A stretch of 8,456 nucleotides of DNA from Candidatus Hebobacteria bacterium. Its GTDB lineage: Bacteria; Armatimonadota; Hebobacteria; Hebobacterales; Hebobacteraceae. The notes below the pieces were generated by a model. The model saw only the letters and a list, made by a program, of their open reading frames with translations. It made no database searches and was not told where the DNA came from. Location: the NCBI GenBank assembly GCA_029821235.1, contig JALGTT010000100.1, positions 1-8,456 on the forward strand, read 5' to 3'. The translations under genes were made by a program, and so were the position numbers. Positions 6,203-8,456 of the stretch are shown one piece after another (positions within the stretch are counted from its first letter, which is position 1; every line of letters starts with the position of its first letter).

Positions 6203-7186
6203 GTGAAACACTATCACCCGTCGTCACTAGTTCCTCTCGGCCTGCTGGCTGTCCTCCTGGCTTTGATCTTTGGATGTGCCAAGGAGAAGCCGAAGTCGGG
6301 GGAGGCTCCGGCCCAGAAGGTCCGTTTTGCCTACCAGGACCGGGTGGCCGACGCGGCCAGCATGATCGCGGTGGAGAAGGGATTCTTCCGCGACGAGGGC
6401 CTGGAGGTGGAGCCGCTGGTGTTCAGCAACGGACCCGGCTGCTCCGAGGCCCTGCTCTCCGGGGCCGCGGACATCGGCACCATGGGGGACACCACCGCGG
6501 TGATCGCGGTCTCCCGCTCCCCGGTGAAGATCATCGCCAGCCACGGGGGCGGAGAGAATCGCCATCGCATCGTCGTCGCCAAGGACAGCCCCCTCCGCTC
6601 TCCCAAGGACCTGATCGGGAAACGTCTGGCGGTGAAGAGGGGGACCTCCACCTATGGCGGCCTGCTCGCCTGGGCGGAGTCGGTGAACCTGGACCTGTCC
6701 AAGGTCAAAGTGACCGAGATGCGCCCCGGCGACATGGGAGATGCCTTGCTCTCGGGCGCGGTGGATGCCATCGTCGCCAGCGAGCCCACCCCCTCCCTGG
6801 TCGAGCAGCGTGGCGGGCGCGAACTCGCCACCCTCGGCGGGCTGGGCAACTCCTATCCCATCCTGCTGGTCGCCCGCGATGAGTACCTCTCGGCCCAGCC
6901 GGAGGCGGTGAAGGCGTTCCTCAGGGCGATGCAGCGCGCCTCCCAGTTCATCCAGGACAACCCGGAGGAGGCCGCGCAGGTGGTGGCCGCCAAGACCGGG
7001 CTCCCGCTGGAGGTCGCCAAGCGGTCCATGCAATACCACTACTACTCGCTTCAACTGGACGAGCAGACCCGGGCCAGCCTGAACATGATCGCCCGGTTCT
7101 TGGTCGAGCAGAAGATACTCGAGGCCGAGCCCGACCTCTCCCAGGCCGTGGACGACCAGTACCTCGGCGCGGCCGGGGGGCAGTAG
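6203..7186 (+). CDS. Lipoprotein substrate-binding protein of an NrtA/SsuA-type ABC importer (copy 1)
   Basis: A 327-residue solute-binding lipoprotein of the NMT1/SsuA/NrtA group that would feed the permease encoded upstream. A signal peptide ends in the lipobox IFGC with Cys25, so it is predicted to be anchored by lipid. The mature protein has the usual two-lobe order: a first strand VRFAYQ, then the IAVEKGFFRDEGLEVE motif (55-70), the SGAADIGTMGDT loop (86-97), SPVKIIASHGGGENRHRIV (106-124), the SPKDLIGKRLAVKRGTSTYGG hinge and ligand loop (about 132-152), and DAIVASEPTPSLV (188-200). These places define the binding cleft. GTG 6203 follows AGGAG by 7 nt. The protein is clearly paralogous to the one encoded next (7223-8218), sharing GGGEN-x-HRIV, the S-T-x-GG loop, SEP and GLGN-x-YP. 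The substrate is not deducible: the family covers sulfonates, nitrate, pyrimidines and others. Confidence 0.88.
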   Translation: MKHYHPSSLVPLGLLAVLLALIFGCAKEKPKSGEAPAQKVRFAYQDRVADAASMIAVEKGFFRDEGLEVEPLVFSNGPGCSEALLSGAADIGTMGDTTAVIAVSRSPVKIIASHGGGENRHRIVVAKDSPLRSPKDLIGKRLAVKRGTSTYGGLLAWAESVNLDLSKVKVTEMRPGDMGDALLSGAVDAIVASEPTPSLVEQRGGRELATLGGLGNSYPILLVARDEYLSAQPEAVKAFLRAMQRASQFIQDNPEEAAQVVAAKTGLPLEVAKRSMQYHYYSLQLDEQTRASLNMIARFLVEQKILEAEPDLSQAVDDQYLGAAGGQ

Positions 7187-7222
7187 GGCATCGTTCTCGA
7201 TTCCCTGATAGGAGCTGGACAC

Positions 7223-8218
7223 ATGCAGATTCGCAATGCCGATCCAAAAGGAAGGAACCGACTCCGCGGAGGCGTTCTCCTTCTCCTCTTCGCCGCACTC
7301 GTGCTCGCGGCCGCGGTGGGCTGTGGCAAGCAGCCGGCGACAGAGACGGAGGCGACACCTCCGCAAGAGCCGGTGCCCATGCGCCTGGCCTATGGCAAGA
7401 AGATCCACTATGCGCCCCAGATCATCGCCCTGAAGCAGGGTTACTTCGACGAGGAGGGCCTCGCGGTGGAGGCCAAGGCGGTGCAGGCCGGCATCCAGGC
7501 GGCGGAGGCGCTGGCTTCCGGCAGCGCAGACATCGCGGTGATGGGGGATGCTCCCGGGATCATCGCCGCCTCCAAGGTGCCGGTGAAGATCGTCGCCTCC
7601 TACGGCGGCGGGGAGAACATGCACCGCATCGTCGCCAAGGGCAAGCGAGTCGCCATCCAGATGGGGTCGAGTACCCATGGCGGTTTCCTGGCGTTTCTCG
7701 CCAAGCACGGACTGAGCACCGCCGACCTCGAACTCGTTCCCCTCAACCCGAGGGATATGCCCGAAGCCATGATCACCAACCAGATCGACGCCGGAGTGGG
7801 CAGCGAACCCTGGCCCACCAATATCGAGGAGAAGGTGGAGGGCAGTTACCAGGTGGCCACGCTCTCCGGGCTGGGCAACAACTACCCGCTGGTGATGCTG
7901 GTCAGCGAGCCTTATGCAGAGGAACATCCCGAGGCTGTGGCGGCCGCGCTGCGCGCCACGCAGAAGGCGGTGGACTTCATGCACGAGCATCCCGAGGAGG
8001 CGGCCGTGATGATCTCGGAGACGACCGGCGTCCCCGCGGAGCGTGAACGCAAGATCATGGACACATTGGAATGGGGCGTGGTGCTGGACGACGCCACCGT
8101 CGAGAGCCTCAAGCAGACCGCCGAATTCCTGCATTCGCAGGAGAAGATAGGCGCGGTGCCCGACTGGGGCCGCGTGATAGACAAATCGTTCATATCGAAG
8201 ACGGGCCTGGCCCGGTGA
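7223..8218 (+). CDS. Lipoprotein substrate-binding protein of an NrtA/SsuA-type ABC importer (copy 2)
   Basis: A 331-residue paralogue of the preceding binding protein, starting 36 nt after it, with AGGAG at 7210-7214 eight nt before ATG 7223. An Arg-rich N-terminus and hydrophobic stretch lead to the lipobox AVGC with Cys34. Landmarks in order: MRLAYGKKIHYAPQIIALKQGYFDEEGLAVE (53-83), SGSADIAVMGDAPGIIA (99-115), VPVKIVASYGGGENMHRIV (119-137), the ligand loop GSSTHGG (148-154), GVGSEPWPTN (191-200) and SGLGNNYPL (215-223). It differs from copy 1 by an in-frame gap of about 12 residues after HRIV, so the usual SPKDLIGKR hinge is shortened to AKGKR. In the first cleft strand it has KKIHYAPQ where copy 1 has QDRVADAAS, so the ligand contacts probably differ. 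Two binding proteins served by one permease would widen the substrate range or split affinity. Family sure, substrate unknown. Confidence 0.88.
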   Translation: MQIRNADPKGRNRLRGGVLLLLFAALVLAAAVGCGKQPATETEATPPQEPVPMRLAYGKKIHYAPQIIALKQGYFDEEGLAVEAKAVQAGIQAAEALASGSADIAVMGDAPGIIAASKVPVKIVASYGGGENMHRIVAKGKRVAIQMGSSTHGGFLAFLAKHGLSTADLELVPLNPRDMPEAMITNQIDAGVGSEPWPTNIEEKVEGSYQVATLSGLGNNYPLVMLVSEPYAEEHPEAVAAALRATQKAVDFMHEHPEEAAVMISETTGVPAERERKIMDTLEWGVVLDDATVESLKQTAEFLHSQEKIGAVPDWGRVIDKSFISKTGLAR

Positions 8219-8237
8219 GAGAGGAGAGGAGGACACG

Positions 8238-8456
8238 ATGCGTTGGTGTGTAGTGCTGTTGACGGTGTTGGGGCTGGGTCTGCTGGCCTCCGGGGGAGTG
8301 GCCGCGGAGAAGCCGGCTTCGCCCGGCCAAGACTCCGTCGCCGTGCTGGTGGACTTGCTGGCCGAGAAGGGAGTGATCACGGAGGACGAACGCGATGCCT
8401 TGAAGGAGCGCATCACAGAGGCCGAGGCGCAGAAGCAGGCGGAGGCGGAGGCCGCC
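8238..8456 (+). CDS. N-terminus of a secreted, probably porin-like protein (cut by window end)
   Basis: The reading frame is open to the last base, giving 73 residues. ATG 8238 has a strong site, AGGAGG at 8227-8232, five nt upstream, and begins 19 nt after the second binding-protein gene, so it is probably co-transcribed. Residues 1-23 are a signal peptide (MRW, hydrophobic core, SGGVAA before Glu24). Next comes a short helix, VAVLVDLLAEKGVITEDERDAL (34-55), and then an Ala/Glu/Gln-rich stretch (from 58) that looks like a coiled coil. A helix of the form LL-x-x-L-x-x-KGVIT-x-x-E followed by a coiled coil is common at the start of OprO/OprP-like and related porins, anchoring the barrel near the cell wall. 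I infer an outer-membrane channel for this importer. The barrel itself lies outside the window, so this is not certain. Confidence 0.65.
   Translation, partial: MRWCVVLLTVLGLGLLASGGVAAEKPASPGQDSVAVLVDLLAEKGVITEDERDALKERITEAEAQKQAEAEAA

Noticed and set aside
6227..8416. Minus-strand open frame of 729 codons across both binding-protein genes
   Set aside because: It runs antisense to two well-recognised lipoproteins with signal peptides and ribosome sites. The translation is low-complexity, rich in His, Gly, Leu and Arg, typical of antisense frames in GC-rich DNA.

Overview
The window is GC-rich, densely packed and coded entirely on the + strand. It shows strong purine-rich ribosome binding sites, several GTG starts, lipoprotein signal peptides and two pieces of outer-membrane-type proteins. 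This suggests a high-GC diderm (Gram-negative-type) bacterium. The sequence alone does not let me name the phylum. There is no rRNA, tRNA, CRISPR array, insertion sequence or phage gene.

Left block (1-2940): the C-terminal end of an outer-membrane beta-barrel protein, then a ZnuA-like periplasmic metal-binding protein, then a ZnuB-like ABC-3 membrane permease with an unusual tail of about 130 residues that begins with a histidine cluster. Together they look like a zinc (or manganese) import operon with its own outer-membrane component. No matching ATPase gene lies in the window. The block is closed by a perfect 15-bp GC-rich hairpin (2974-3006), a plausible terminator.

Right block (3175 to the window end): a second operon. 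It starts with a regulator that joins a MerR/excisionase-type helix-turn-helix, a short coiled coil and a thioredoxin-like domain with a CxxC motif. A cysteine-rich DUF5714 protein follows, then a SsuC/TauC/NrtB-type ABC permease, its ATPase, two paralogous lipoprotein substrate-binding proteins of the NMT1/SsuA/NrtA type, and the N-terminus of a secreted protein resembling the start of a porin. The ATPase gene is broken: about 50 nt are missing just after the signature motif, which removes Walker B and shifts the frame. This is either a real pseudogenising lesion or an assembly error.

My working model is that the right block is an envelope-spanning uptake system (porin, two binding lipoproteins, inner-membrane ABC importer) under a redox- or thiol-metal-responsive regulator, with the DUF5714 protein as a cytoplasmic partner acting on the substrate or a cofactor. 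The substrate cannot be read from the sequence. The 234-nt stretch between the two blocks holds the terminator and three copies of an 8-bp motif (GCATCGCT), two of them as an inverted pair just upstream of the regulator, which could be its operator.
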